8,881 bases of DNA, from NCBI GenBank assembly GCA_028821635.1, contig JAPPDO010000259.1, positions 1 to 8,881 on the forward strand, in the 5' to 3' direction. Below are positions 1 to 6,966 of this stretch, one piece after another. Position 1 is the first letter of the stretch. Every line of letters starts with the position of its first letter. The notes under the pieces are model-generated. The model worked only from the letters and a program-made list of their open reading frames with translations, made no database searches and was not told the origin of the DNA. The position numbers and the translations under genes are program-made. This DNA is from Ekhidna sp. (GTDB lineage: Bacteria; Bacteroidota; Bacteroidia; Cytophagales; Cyclobacteriaceae).

Positions 1-1
1 A

Positions 2-1402
2 AGCTTGATACTATCTTTTGCTGTTGCTTCAGTAATTGCAATCAGAAATGGTAATTCATGGAATCATCTTGTAGAAAGTATCATTGCCAGCATCAAATCT
101 GCAAAAAGATCAATACTCATATTGCTGATGATAGGCGCATTAACGGGATCATGGGTTATCAGCGGAATCGTACCTTCAATGGTATATTATGGGCTTTTTA
201 TTTTGACTCCTTCTTATTTTTTGGTAGCTGCTTGTATTATTTCAGGGATTGTCGCTGTTTCGACCGGAAGTTCCTGGACGACGATTGCTACCATAGGTAT
301 TGCACTGCTCAGCATTGGTAAAATACTGGATATACATGAAGGCTTGGTTGCCGGAGCAGTAATCTCCGGAGCATACTTTGGAGATAAGTTATCTCCCATG
401 TCTGACACCACCAACCTGGCATCTGCCGTTGCCGGCACCGACCTTTTCACTCATATCAAATATATGCTGCTGACAACAAGCCCTGCGTTCGTCATTACGT
501 TGCTTATCTACTTTGTGATAGGTTATTCGTTTGATGCTGACAATGCTGCTGACATTACCATTTATCAAAATGCAATTGAAGAGAAGTTCAACATAACCCC
601 TTTTCTTTTTCTTGTCCCACTGTCAGTGATCGTCATGATCGTCAGGAGAGTCTACCCTTTGCCTGCGCTTTTTTGGGGCACCTTACTAGGTGGACTTTTT
701 GCTATTCTCTTCCAAATTGATCTTATCTTTTCTGTTGGAGCTAAAAGTCTCATTGATGCGGGCCATGAACATCTTATCTCAGATCTGTCCTTCATGCGGG
801 GTGCCTTGTTTTCTTATATCACGCTTATGGATTCCTTTTCAAGAGAAATGGTTGTTACCACATCCAATGCTCAGATCAATGAATTGCTCACCACATTCGG
901 GATGTCAGGGATGCTTAATACGGTATGGTTAATTATCTGTGCCTTGGCTTTTGGCGGAGCGATGGATGCGGGAGGTTTTTTGAAAAAGGCAACCGATATT
1001 ATACTCAGCCGGGTCAACTCAACCTCTTCATTGATTGTCTCTACTGTTGGAACCTGTTTATTCTTTAATACAACAGCGTCGGATCAGTATATGTCTATCG
1101 TTATTCCGGGTAAGATGTTTAAAAAGGTTTATCTCAAGTTAGGGTACAAACCGGAGGTCTTGAGCAGAACGATCGAAGATTCCGGCACTGTGACATCCGT
1201 CTTGATACCTTGGAATACGTGTGGTGCCACTCAGTCAGGGGTTTTGGGGATAGCAACCATGGTGTATGCCCCATTTTGTTTTTTTAATATATTGAGTCCC
1301 ATCACCTCAGTAGTCTATGCGCTATTGAACATAAAAATTAGAAGGATCAGGGGTAATAACAACGAAGAGTCTCAGTCGTCACGTGGCACTATCCTGAAAT
1401 AG
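2..1402 (+). CDS. nhaC: NhaC-type Na+/H+ antiporter, N-terminus missing
   Basis: Integral inner-membrane antiporter that exchanges cytoplasmic Na+ for external H+, serving sodium and pH homeostasis. The frame is already open at the left edge, so the true start lies outside; TTG at position 5 is only the first start-like codon. About 466 codons are visible, and roughly 40-60 N-terminal residues seem to be missing compared with typical NhaC proteins. Counting from that TTG, NhaC-family signatures are GSSWTT (88-93) and GAYFGDKLSPMSDTTNLA (122-139). Further on come a segment with NTTASDQYMSIVIPG and one with EDSGTVTSVLIPWNTCGATQ, both typical of the C-terminal half. Many hydrophobic segments alternate with short loops, and the tail is short and polar. 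The TAG stop is at 1400-1402. No clear terminator follows. The gene converges on the asparagine synthase. Family assignment is firm; the exact ion specificity is inferred. Confidence 0.93.
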   Translation, partial: SLILSFAVASVIAIRNGNSWNHLVESIIASIKSAKRSILILLMIGALTGSWVISGIVPSMVYYGLFILTPSYFLVAACIISGIVAVSTGSSWTTIATIGIALLSIGKILDIHEGLVAGAVISGAYFGDKLSPMSDTTNLASAVAGTDLFTHIKYMLLTTSPAFVITLLIYFVIGYSFDADNAADITIYQNAIEEKFNITPFLFLVPLSVIVMIVRRVYPLPALFWGTLLGGLFAILFQIDLIFSVGAKSLIDAGHEHLISDLSFMRGALFSYITLMDSFSREMVVTTSNAQINELLTTFGMSGMLNTVWLIICALAFGGAMDAGGFLKKATDIILSRVNSTSSLIVSTVGTCLFFNTTASDQYMSIVIPGKMFKKVYLKLGYKPEVLSRTIEDSGTVTSVLIPWNTCGATQSGVLGIATMVYAPFCFFNILSPITSVVYALLNIKIRRIRGNNNEESQSSRGTILK

Positions 1403-1425
1403 GTTGACACTAAAAAGGCTTTACA

Positions 1426-1551
1426 GACCATTCTACTGTTCTTGCAGCCCACTTCGGAGTTCTTGCAGCCCTTTCTGACCTTATTGCAGACCATCCGGTG
1501 GTTATTGTTGCCCGTCCGGTGATTATTGTTGTCTGATCAGTGGTTATTTCT
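1426..1551. repeat. Six degenerate 21-bp tandem units
   Basis: Six consecutive units keep an exact 21-base spacing, starting at 1426, 1447, 1468, 1489, 1510 and 1531. Units begin with G(A/C)CC or a close variant. They end in TTCTTGCA (units 1-2), TTATTGCA (unit 3), TTATTGTT (units 4-5) or TTATTTCT (unit 6). Adjacent units 4 and 5 are most alike, sharing TCCGGTG and TTATTGTT. The preceding 21 bases (1405-1425) may be a seventh, strongly decayed unit. The period is two helical turns and also seven codons, but no start codon opens a reading frame through the array on either strand. Function is unknown. Confidence 0.75.
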
Positions 1552-2000
1552 TTCCTACTCCCTCACAAACTTCAACAAACACCCGTCCGGCAGTTGCATC
1601 CTAATATATCCCTTCTTCTTTGTGTACTCTGTGCCAATCTCCGTACCCTTTGTGGTAAGAATATCTCCGGATACGGTTCATAGATGCTATTTGCCTTAAA
1701 ATAAATGTGTTTTTAAGGTATTTACCGTATTTCTAAGATTAAACATTAGCAATGGAGTGACTAGCTCTAAAAAGGAGTTGGTTTGTCATAAAATCAAATA
1801 GATGCGAGTATTAAGTTTTTACAACAAGGATTTGCGGATCTTTAAAAGCGTAATTATAAATTTGTTGAAAAGAACTATTAGATCTTAGAGGAGCGACTGA
1901 CAGTGCTTGAAAAGAAGATCAAAGGGCTTTCCTGATTGATGACCTTCACTTTCCGAATGATTGGAGATTTATAGGAAAGGACAGCCTATTGAATGCAACA

Positions 2001-2019
2001 GATGAAGGCAATCTTCATC
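2001..2019 (-). terminator. Weak stem-loop downstream of the asparagine synthase gene
   Basis: GATGAAG and CTTCATC form a perfect 7-bp stem around the 5-base loop GCAAT, 20 bases past the stop codon of the minus-strand asparagine synthase gene. The position suits a transcription end. On the minus strand the following bases are TGTTGCATTC, a poor U-tract, so this may be only a weak terminator or a chance hairpin. Confidence 0.25.
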
Positions 2020-2038
2020 CCTTATCTAATAAGCTTTA

Positions 2039-3916
2039 TTATAATCTTTCTATCCATTTTTTCAATATTGCAACACTCCAAATAAAGTTACCTGCATCAA
2101 GTTGGCCGGCTTGATTATTTTCAAGTATGCGGGTCCATACCGTTCGGTCTAAATGCTCATGCAGGTCACCAAGATCCCGAACTGATTTTAGCAACTCTGC
2201 CTTCTTGAACCACTCCCTCATAGGAACACTAAATCCCATCTTCTTTGCTCGAAGTAAAGGTTTAGGAAGTGATTTTGCTGTCGTATTCCTTAAAATACTT
2301 TTTCGCTGAAATTTATTCATTTTAACTTTTTTATCAACCGCAACCATCAATTCAATTAATCTATGATCTAAAAAGGGAATCCTTGCTTCAAGGGAGCATG
2401 CCATACTCATCCTATCCACTTTTCTTAGCATGTCGTCTGGCAGGGACACCTTGAGATTCCAATACATCAGCCTGTAAAAATTATTCAAACTAACCGGAAG
2501 AAAAGAAAACTTATTATGATAAAACTCTTCCCACCCAATCTTCTTAGCATTAATATCAGTAAGTTGATTGATCAAATATGGTGATAACTGGCCGGTTTTG
2601 ATACTCAGCCTGTCAACAAAAGAGAGTAAAGACGATTTGAGCACGCTGGAAACTCGGTTAGCTTTATATCTGTACCTATTGCTTAGAGGTTGTGACAAAA
2701 AGGAGATTATTTGTGGAATGCTCTTTCCAACGAGACGTGGAATTTTCTGATAGTATGAAGCAAACTTTTCTCCTTGATACGTTGTATAACCGGAGAGTAC
2801 CTCATCACCTCCATCACCAGTCAATACCATTTTTACATGTTGAGAAGCAAGATCAGATACTATTCTGGTCATTATCGCTGAAGAGTCCCCAAATGGCTCT
2901 CCAAAGTGGTCTAATACCTTAACTAAAGAATCCTCATATATTTCAGGCTCTACAACTTTTTCATGATGACTAGTCGCATATTGATCTGCAACCATTCTTG
3001 CTAAAGCCCGCTCATCAAAATCTTTTTCTTCGGATCCGATAGAAAATGTTGAAACTTCATTATTACTGTACTGACTCATAATTGAGACAATACTTGACGA
3101 GTCCAATCCTCCACTAAGAAATGCTCCAAAAGGAACATCAGACCTCATTCTTAATCTCACTGAATCTTGCAGAAGAACTTCAAATTCTTTTTGAACTTTT
3201 GGGGTATTTTTTAATAGGGAAGATTCATCAATCAATGGAAGGTCCCAATATTTTTTAAAAGTAACTGACCCTCCTTGAATAAGGATATTATGACCAGCCT
3301 CTAATTGCTTAATTTCTTTGTAGAAAGTGTGAGGAGCCGGAACAAAACATAACAGAAGATAAAGTTTGAGAACTTCAAAATTAGGTGTTATCTTCAGGTT
3401 TGTATTAAGCAATGGAGATAACTCGGAAGCAAAGTAAATCCGGTCTCTATCTAAGTAATAGTACAGTGGTTTTTCTCCTATCCTATCTCTGGAAATGAAC
3501 AGAGATTTATCACTAGCTCTCCATATTGCAAAAGCCCACACTCCGTTGAAATGGCTCACACAGTCTTCACCCCATTCCAAATAACTCATAAGGAGAACTT
3601 CTGTATCTGAGTTGGTTTTAAATTTATACACCATCTTTTCCAACTCTTCTTTGAGTTCTATATAGTTATAAATTTCTCCGTTGTAAGTAATAGTGAACTC
3701 TTCATCACCTGCCTTCAAACTCATTGGTTGCTGGCCCTCGTCCAAGTCGATAATTGACAATCGCTTATGACCCAGCCCTATACCATTAGCATCATCAATA
3801 AAAAGCCCCTCTTCGTCGGGGCCTCTGTGACTTAGCAGATCGTTCATTCTTTTAAGCGCATTTACATCAATCGAACTTTGTCCGCTGATAGAGTAAACTC
3901 CACAAACTCCGCACAT
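2039..3916 (-). CDS. asnB: Asparagine synthase (glutamine-hydrolysing), AsnB family
   Basis: Cytoplasmic enzyme that uses ATP and ammonia from glutamine to convert aspartate to asparagine. The 625 residues have two domains. The N-terminal class II glutamine amidotransferase starts MCGVCGVYS, and Cys2 is the nucleophile after Met removal, which fixes the start codon. It also contains RGPDEEG (31-37) and NGEIYNY (79-85). The C-terminal synthetase domain has the ATP-pyrophosphatase loop SGGLDSS (268-274), GEPFGDSSA (339-347), LTGDGGDEVLSGY (365-377), and DRMSMACSLEARIPFLDHR (501-519). It is longer than Escherichia coli AsnB (about 554) and matches the roughly 610-640-residue type also found in polysaccharide or peptide-modification loci. 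No such genes are visible here; it appears monocistronic. Asparagine synthesis is the default role, but transamidation of another carboxylate cannot be excluded. All key residues are intact. Confidence 0.96.
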   Translation of the reverse strand: MCGVCGVYSISGQSSIDVNALKRMNDLLSHRGPDEEGLFIDDANGIGLGHKRLSIIDLDEGQQPMSLKAGDEEFTITYNGEIYNYIELKEELEKMVYKFKTNSDTEVLLMSYLEWGEDCVSHFNGVWAFAIWRASDKSLFISRDRIGEKPLYYYLDRDRIYFASELSPLLNTNLKITPNFEVLKLYLLLCFVPAPHTFYKEIKQLEAGHNILIQGGSVTFKKYWDLPLIDESSLLKNTPKVQKEFEVLLQDSVRLRMRSDVPFGAFLSGGLDSSSIVSIMSQYSNNEVSTFSIGSEEKDFDERALARMVADQYATSHHEKVVEPEIYEDSLVKVLDHFGEPFGDSSAIMTRIVSDLASQHVKMVLTGDGGDEVLSGYTTYQGEKFASYYQKIPRLVGKSIPQIISFLSQPLSNRYRYKANRVSSVLKSSLLSFVDRLSIKTGQLSPYLINQLTDINAKKIGWEEFYHNKFSFLPVSLNNFYRLMYWNLKVSLPDDMLRKVDRMSMACSLEARIPFLDHRLIELMVAVDKKVKMNKFQRKSILRNTTAKSLPKPLLRAKKMGFSVPMREWFKKAELLKSVRDLGDLHEHLDRTVWTRILENNQAGQLDAGNFIWSVAILKKWIERL

Positions 3917-3999
3917 TTATATTGTATTTGTATTATATTTATTTTCCATTAAAAGTTTGTTCGCTGCTAAATTTTGGTAAAAGTTATGTCTAACAAAGC

Positions 4000-4028
4000 C
4001 AAATTTAGTTACCTGTGAAAGATACAAA
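4000..4028 (-). promoter_or_regulatory. Candidate Bacteroidota-type promoter for asnB
   Basis: Read on the minus strand, TTTG (4028-4025), a 17-base spacer and TAAATTTG (4007-4000) match the Bacteroidota housekeeping promoter pattern of a TTTG or TTG upstream box and TAnnTTTG near -7. Transcription would start around 3993-3997, giving a leader of roughly 80 bases before the ATG at 3916. The match is visible; activity is inferred. Confidence 0.4.
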
Positions 4029-4037
4029 TGATTGATG

Positions 4038-4058
4038 TAGGGATAAAATTTTACCCTA
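4038..4058. promoter_or_regulatory. Imperfect palindrome upstream of the asnB promoter
   Basis: TAGGG, one extra A, the perfect palindrome TAAAATTTTA, then CCCTA make a near-symmetrical 21-base site. It sits about 10 bases upstream of the candidate TTTG box for asnB, a typical place for an activator or repressor dimer. It could instead be a chance AT-rich palindrome. Confidence 0.25.
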
Positions 4059-4141
4059 GTGTTGAGTTGCTTGCTATTTAGTAGTTAAAAGCAACAATCA
4101 CGGGAATGCAGTTCTGAATCTATTTCTATACCTAATTACCC

Positions 4142-4181
4142 AAAAAGTACGGGAAATGACTACCCATTTCCCGTACTTTTT
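4142..4181 (-). terminator. Strong hairpin terminator of the oxidoreductase/DUF1080 operon
   Basis: Two perfectly complementary 17-base arms (4142-4158 and 4165-4181, core GTACGGGAAATG) enclose a 6-base loop. The outer five positions are A on the left and T on the right, so both strands gain a U-tract and the element can act in both directions. It lies about 70 bases past the stop of the DUF1080 gene and upstream of the asnB promoter, so its main job is probably to insulate asnB from the upstream operon. Confidence 0.9.
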
Positions 4182-4249
4182 CACTAACCCTTTACAAGGT
4201 TAAAGTCCATTCTTCAGTTTAGGCACTAAAGAACTAGAATATATTGCTC

Positions 4250-5053
4250 TTAAAGTTCTTTGATTTTGATGTTTCTAAACCACACATCATCACCATGATC
4301 CTGTAGTCCTATGAATCCTTCGGAAGCGATATTTCCCCAGTTTTCATTAATACCGGACCATTTGCTATCTGCAATTAAAGCAGTTAGTTCTTCGCTTCCT
4401 ATTACATAGCTGACAACAGTATCACCATTTTGGATATGCTTGATAGAATTCCCCACAGCGAGGACTTCAACTTGATTCCATTCCCTAAACGGCTTTGCGT
4501 TTTGAGGATTAGCCGGAATTAAATCATACAGAGAGCCTGATTGTCTATTCCCATCTTTACCCTTATTAGCATCGGGATGGTTCTCATTGTCCAAGACCTG
4601 CATTTCAGGAGAAGTCTGCCATATATAGTCATATCCGGCTGCTTCCTGACCCCTGTAAAAAATTCCGGAGTTTGCTGCACTATCTACCATCCACTCCAGT
4701 TTCAAATGGAAATCTCCAAACTTCCTGACCTCATAAATGATGTCGCCGCCTTCGGTGTTTCCCAGTTCACCCCTGCCGGAGCCTTGAATATGAATGGAGC
4801 CGTCAATTATTTCCCAGGCTTTAGGAAAGGAATCTTTCTTGTAGCCTCGCCACCCATCCGAGGTGGAACCATCAAATAAGAGCATCCAGCCATCGGCTTT
4901 CTCCTCTTCCGTTAGTGTATTAATCATCATTTTTTCAACTACACTCTCCTCTGCTTTATTTTCTGTGTCTGTCTTTTCTTTTTGTGTTGGCTGGCAGGAA
5001 AATATGAATCCTGCCGCAATTGAAAAGAGTAACCGGTTATTTATCTTTTTCAT
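4250..5053 (-). CDS. DUF1080 (3-keto-disaccharide hydrolase family) lipoprotein
   Basis: Predicted cell-envelope lipoprotein of the DUF1080 family (PF06439), a jelly-roll fold related to concanavalin-like lectins/glucanases; some members cleave 3-keto-glycosides. The 267 residues begin with a short lipoprotein signal peptide. The lipobox is GFIFSC with Cys20 as the lipidated residue, followed by a charged Lys/Glu-rich linker to about residue 52. Family landmarks are GWMLLFDGSTSDGWRGY (55-71), the GDFHLKLEW and NSGIFYRG block (113-135), EMQVLDNENHPDA (150-162), SGSLYDLIP (172-180) and the C-terminal GFIGLQDHGDDVWFRNIKI (246-264). It follows the oxidoreductase gene by 43 bases on the same strand and ends before a strong terminator, so it is the second gene of an operon. 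Family is firm; hydrolysis of a 3-keto sugar is inferred from family and partner. Confidence 0.9.
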   Translation of the reverse strand: MKKINNRLLFSIAAGFIFSCQPTQKEKTDTENKAEESVVEKMMINTLTEEEKADGWMLLFDGSTSDGWRGYKKDSFPKAWEIIDGSIHIQGSGRGELGNTEGGDIIYEVRKFGDFHLKLEWMVDSAANSGIFYRGQEAAGYDYIWQTSPEMQVLDNENHPDANKGKDGNRQSGSLYDLIPANPQNAKPFREWNQVEVLAVGNSIKHIQNGDTVVSYVIGSEELTALIADSKWSGINENWGNIASEGFIGLQDHGDDVWFRNIKIKEL

Positions 5054-5096
5054 GTATTTAAGTTTTAAATATTAATGTTTAGTTAAAAAATAAGTA

Positions 5097-6596
5097 TTAA
5101 GGCATGGCCGGTAAAGACCATCCTTCTCTATAAGTATGTTTGACCAATTCTGCTGCAAAATCCTTTGCAGGCACGGGTTCCGTCCATGTTTTATCAAAAG
5201 TAGGATGACCGTCTTTAATCTCAAAGCCGTCTCTTACCACCGATTTTATCATTTCACTATCGCTGATGTTAGTAAACCGCATATTCTCCCCATCCCACTC
5301 CAGTTCTTTGTTCAAAGATTGTAGCCTTACAGCCATCACTCCCATTACTACCATCTCGTTGAAAGGCCCGGCTTCGGCAAAAGCAGAGGTTGTTGGCTTT
5401 CTGCTCTCAGGGCTTTCCTTGCAGGCTCTTACCCAGTCCATTTCATGGGCTCCTTCATTCCACTTTTTATTTAGTTCTTTCTCTACTCTTCTTTCGGTTT
5501 CTTTTACATCAGGTATCCTGCCTGATAACAACTCCGGTTCTGCGCCATAACATCCGGCGTGCATTATATCTTTTGTTCCGTAAAAAAATGTTCCTCCTCC
5601 ATACTTATTAGGATTTTTACCGGCAGGCCATTCAGCCGGAAATTCCGGCTTAATCCCTCCGTCATACCAATAAACTTCCACTTCAGGCATTTTTGTTTTG
5701 CCCACTTTATTTCTTTTGGGGAACGTGAGCTTTACAGACTCTGAGACGGGCGCACAGTCATTTAAAAGTAAAGTAGAACTGCCTTGAACTTTGCTAGGAT
5801 TTCCCAATTTTAATCCCTCAAAAACCGGATGCAAAACATGACATGCCATGTCGCCTAATGCACCGGTCCCGTAATCCCACCAGCCACGCCAGTTCCAAGG
5901 GTGGTATATTTCATTAAAAGGTCTCATTTGAGCCGGGCCAACGAACAAATCCCAATTCAAAGTATCCGGCACTGACTGCTCCTGTTCAGGGGTATTAAGC
6001 CCTTGTGGCCAGATAGGCCTGTCTGTGAATGATTCAACTTTTTTAACTTCTCCGATTTCGCCATTCCACAACCACTCACATACTTTTGCTACGCCCTCTC
6101 CGGAGGCTCCTTGGTTGCCCATTTGAGTAGCGACCTTATATTCCGCTGCCAGTTTAGTAAGCAGGCGGGATTCATAGACGCTATGAGTCAATGGTTTTTG
6201 AAGATATACATGCTTACCCATTGTAATCGCATCGGCTGCGGTGATAGCATGCGTATGATCGGCAGTGGCTATTACTACAGCATCAATGTCATCACCCATC
6301 TCATCGAACATCTTCCTGTAATCCCAGTATTTTTTTGCTTTGGGATATGCGTCAAAGCATCCTTTTGCATATTTCCAGTCTACATCACTGAGTGCTACGA
6401 CGTTCTCAGACTTCAGGTTTTTAAGGTTGGCAAATCCTATGCCCCCTACTCCTATTCCGGCTATATTCAACTTATCGCTTGGGGGTGTATGACCAAGACC
6501 TGATACTACATGACTAGGTAAAATGGTGACCACACCCAAGGCTAACCCGGATTTTTTTATAAAATCCCTTCTGCTTTCATTAAAATTATTACTCAT
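5097..6596 (-). CDS. Tat-exported Gfo/Idh/MocA family oxidoreductase
   Basis: NAD(P)-dependent sugar or polyol oxidoreductase of the Gfo/Idh/MocA family, 499 residues. The N-terminus carries a twin-arginine signal (ESRRDFIKKSG, Arg9-Arg10) and a hydrophobic stretch to about residue 34, so the folded, cofactor-loaded enzyme is probably exported. The Rossmann dinucleotide site is IAGIGVGGIG (45-54), with SDVDW (70-74) at the end of the second strand. The usual EKP motif reads LQKPLTH (132-138): the catalytic Lys134 is kept, Gln replaces Glu. WDYGTGALGDMACH (240-253) marks the substrate-binding domain and likely catalytic Asp/His. It is longer than simple family members, as usual for this exported subgroup. 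It is the first gene of an operon with the DUF1080 lipoprotein, suggesting oxidation at C3 of a glycoside before cleavage. Substrate is unknown. Confidence 0.93.
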   Translation of the reverse strand: MSNNFNESRRDFIKKSGLALGVVTILPSHVVSGLGHTPPSDKLNIAGIGVGGIGFANLKNLKSENVVALSDVDWKYAKGCFDAYPKAKKYWDYRKMFDEMGDDIDAVVIATADHTHAITAADAITMGKHVYLQKPLTHSVYESRLLTKLAAEYKVATQMGNQGASGEGVAKVCEWLWNGEIGEVKKVESFTDRPIWPQGLNTPEQEQSVPDTLNWDLFVGPAQMRPFNEIYHPWNWRGWWDYGTGALGDMACHVLHPVFEGLKLGNPSKVQGSSTLLLNDCAPVSESVKLTFPKRNKVGKTKMPEVEVYWYDGGIKPEFPAEWPAGKNPNKYGGGTFFYGTKDIMHAGCYGAEPELLSGRIPDVKETERRVEKELNKKWNEGAHEMDWVRACKESPESRKPTTSAFAEAGPFNEMVVMGVMAVRLQSLNKELEWDGENMRFTNISDSEMIKSVVRDGFEIKDGHPTFDKTWTEPVPAKDFAAELVKHTYREGWSLPAMP

Positions 6597-6966
6597 TTTT
6601 TAATTGATTTTAAATTTTTAATCTGTCAATTAACTATTAATGGCAAATATAATGTGAAATAATGAATAAAAAAATAGCATTGGTTTATCTGAGGTTTGTC
6701 TCATGATAGAAGAGAAAACGACAGATAAATAATAAGCATGCCTTTATCGGGCACCTATTATTGACATATTTCGAAAGTGTACTGAGAATCTGAAATAAAA
6801 AGTAACAAACTCTTTAGGCACCACTTAAAATGCTAATAATCCCCACATAGCGCATATGAATGAGTGATATGCTATGTCGGCTATCAAAAAAATGTAATAA
6901 AAATCATAATAATTTTATATCATTGCCCACTAATTACACATTATCTAATTTTAGCATTAAATAATA
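6597..6966. other. 370-bp divergent intergenic region
   Basis: This AT-rich region separates the divergent oxidoreductase operon and surface-protein gene. It holds a candidate promoter for the operon (6644-6672). A bulged stem-loop lies at 6845-6877: ACATAGC, a GC bulge and ATAT pair with ATATGCTATGT around a 9-base loop. For the rightward gene, TTG (6923-6925), 20 bases, then TAATTTTA (6946-6953) is a poor promoter candidate, because it leaves almost no leader before the ATG at 6967. No coding sequence or RNA gene is apparent. Confidence 0.6.
6644..6672 (-). promoter_or_regulatory. Candidate promoter of the oxidoreductase/DUF1080 operon
   Basis: On the minus strand TATATTTG (6651-6644) is a perfect match to the TAnnTTTG box. 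Seventeen bases upstream the other element is only TTTT (6672-6669) instead of TTTG. Transcription would begin near 6637-6641, about 40 bases before the ATG at 6596. The site is plausible by position, but AT-rich DNA gives such matches by chance. Confidence 0.4.

Larger units (their letters stand above)
1403..2038. other. 636-bp convergent spacer without a convincing gene
   Basis: This spacer separates two convergent genes. Its left part holds the 21-bp tandem repeat (1426-1551). Next, at 1614-1658, the minus strand carries four spaced ACRRAG-like motifs (ACAAAG, ACGGAG, ACAGAG, ACAAAG). An AT-rich inverted repeat, CCTTAAAA / TTTTAAGG with a 9-base loop, lies at 1694-1718. A short stem-loop at 2001-2019 is near the end of the asparagine synthase gene. 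Two stop-free stretches exist: minus strand 1677-1555, about 40 codons, and plus strand 1911-2114, about 67 codons. Neither has a well-placed ATG start or a recognisable family, so I do not call them genes. The rest, about 1720-2000, shows nothing I can assign. Confidence 0.6.
3917..4249. other. 333-bp spacer with promoter, palindrome and terminator
   Basis: This spacer lies between the end of the oxidoreductase/DUF1080 operon and the start of the asparagine synthase gene, both on the minus strand. It contains a strong hairpin terminator (4142-4181), an imperfect palindrome (4038-4058) and a candidate promoter (4000-4028). The leader next to the asparagine synthase start is A/T-rich with no Shine-Dalgarno sequence, as usual in Bacteroidota. 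I see no gene in it. Confidence 0.7.

Noticed and set aside
1..6. AAGCTT (HindIII site) exactly at the window start, with another at 2031-2036
   Set aside because: This may show that the sequence comes from a clone cut with HindIII, but it is not a biological feature.
1694..1718. AT-rich inverted repeat CCTTAAAA / TTTTAAGG as a terminator of the antiporter gene
   Set aside because: The stem is weak, it has no T-tract on either side, and it lies nearly 300 bases from the antiporter stop codon.
1911..2114. Plus-strand stop-free stretch of 67 codons (starting KEDQRAFLIDDLHFPNDWRF)
   Set aside because: It has no ATG start near its beginning, no family I recognise, and overlaps the end of the intact asparagine synthase gene. 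It could be a gene relic, but the sequence does not support a call.
6845..6877. Bulged stem-loop in the divergent region as a riboswitch, small RNA or terminator
   Set aside because: The stem is only 11 bp with a 2-base bulge, with no T-tract and no known riboswitch features; it may be chance in AT-rich DNA.
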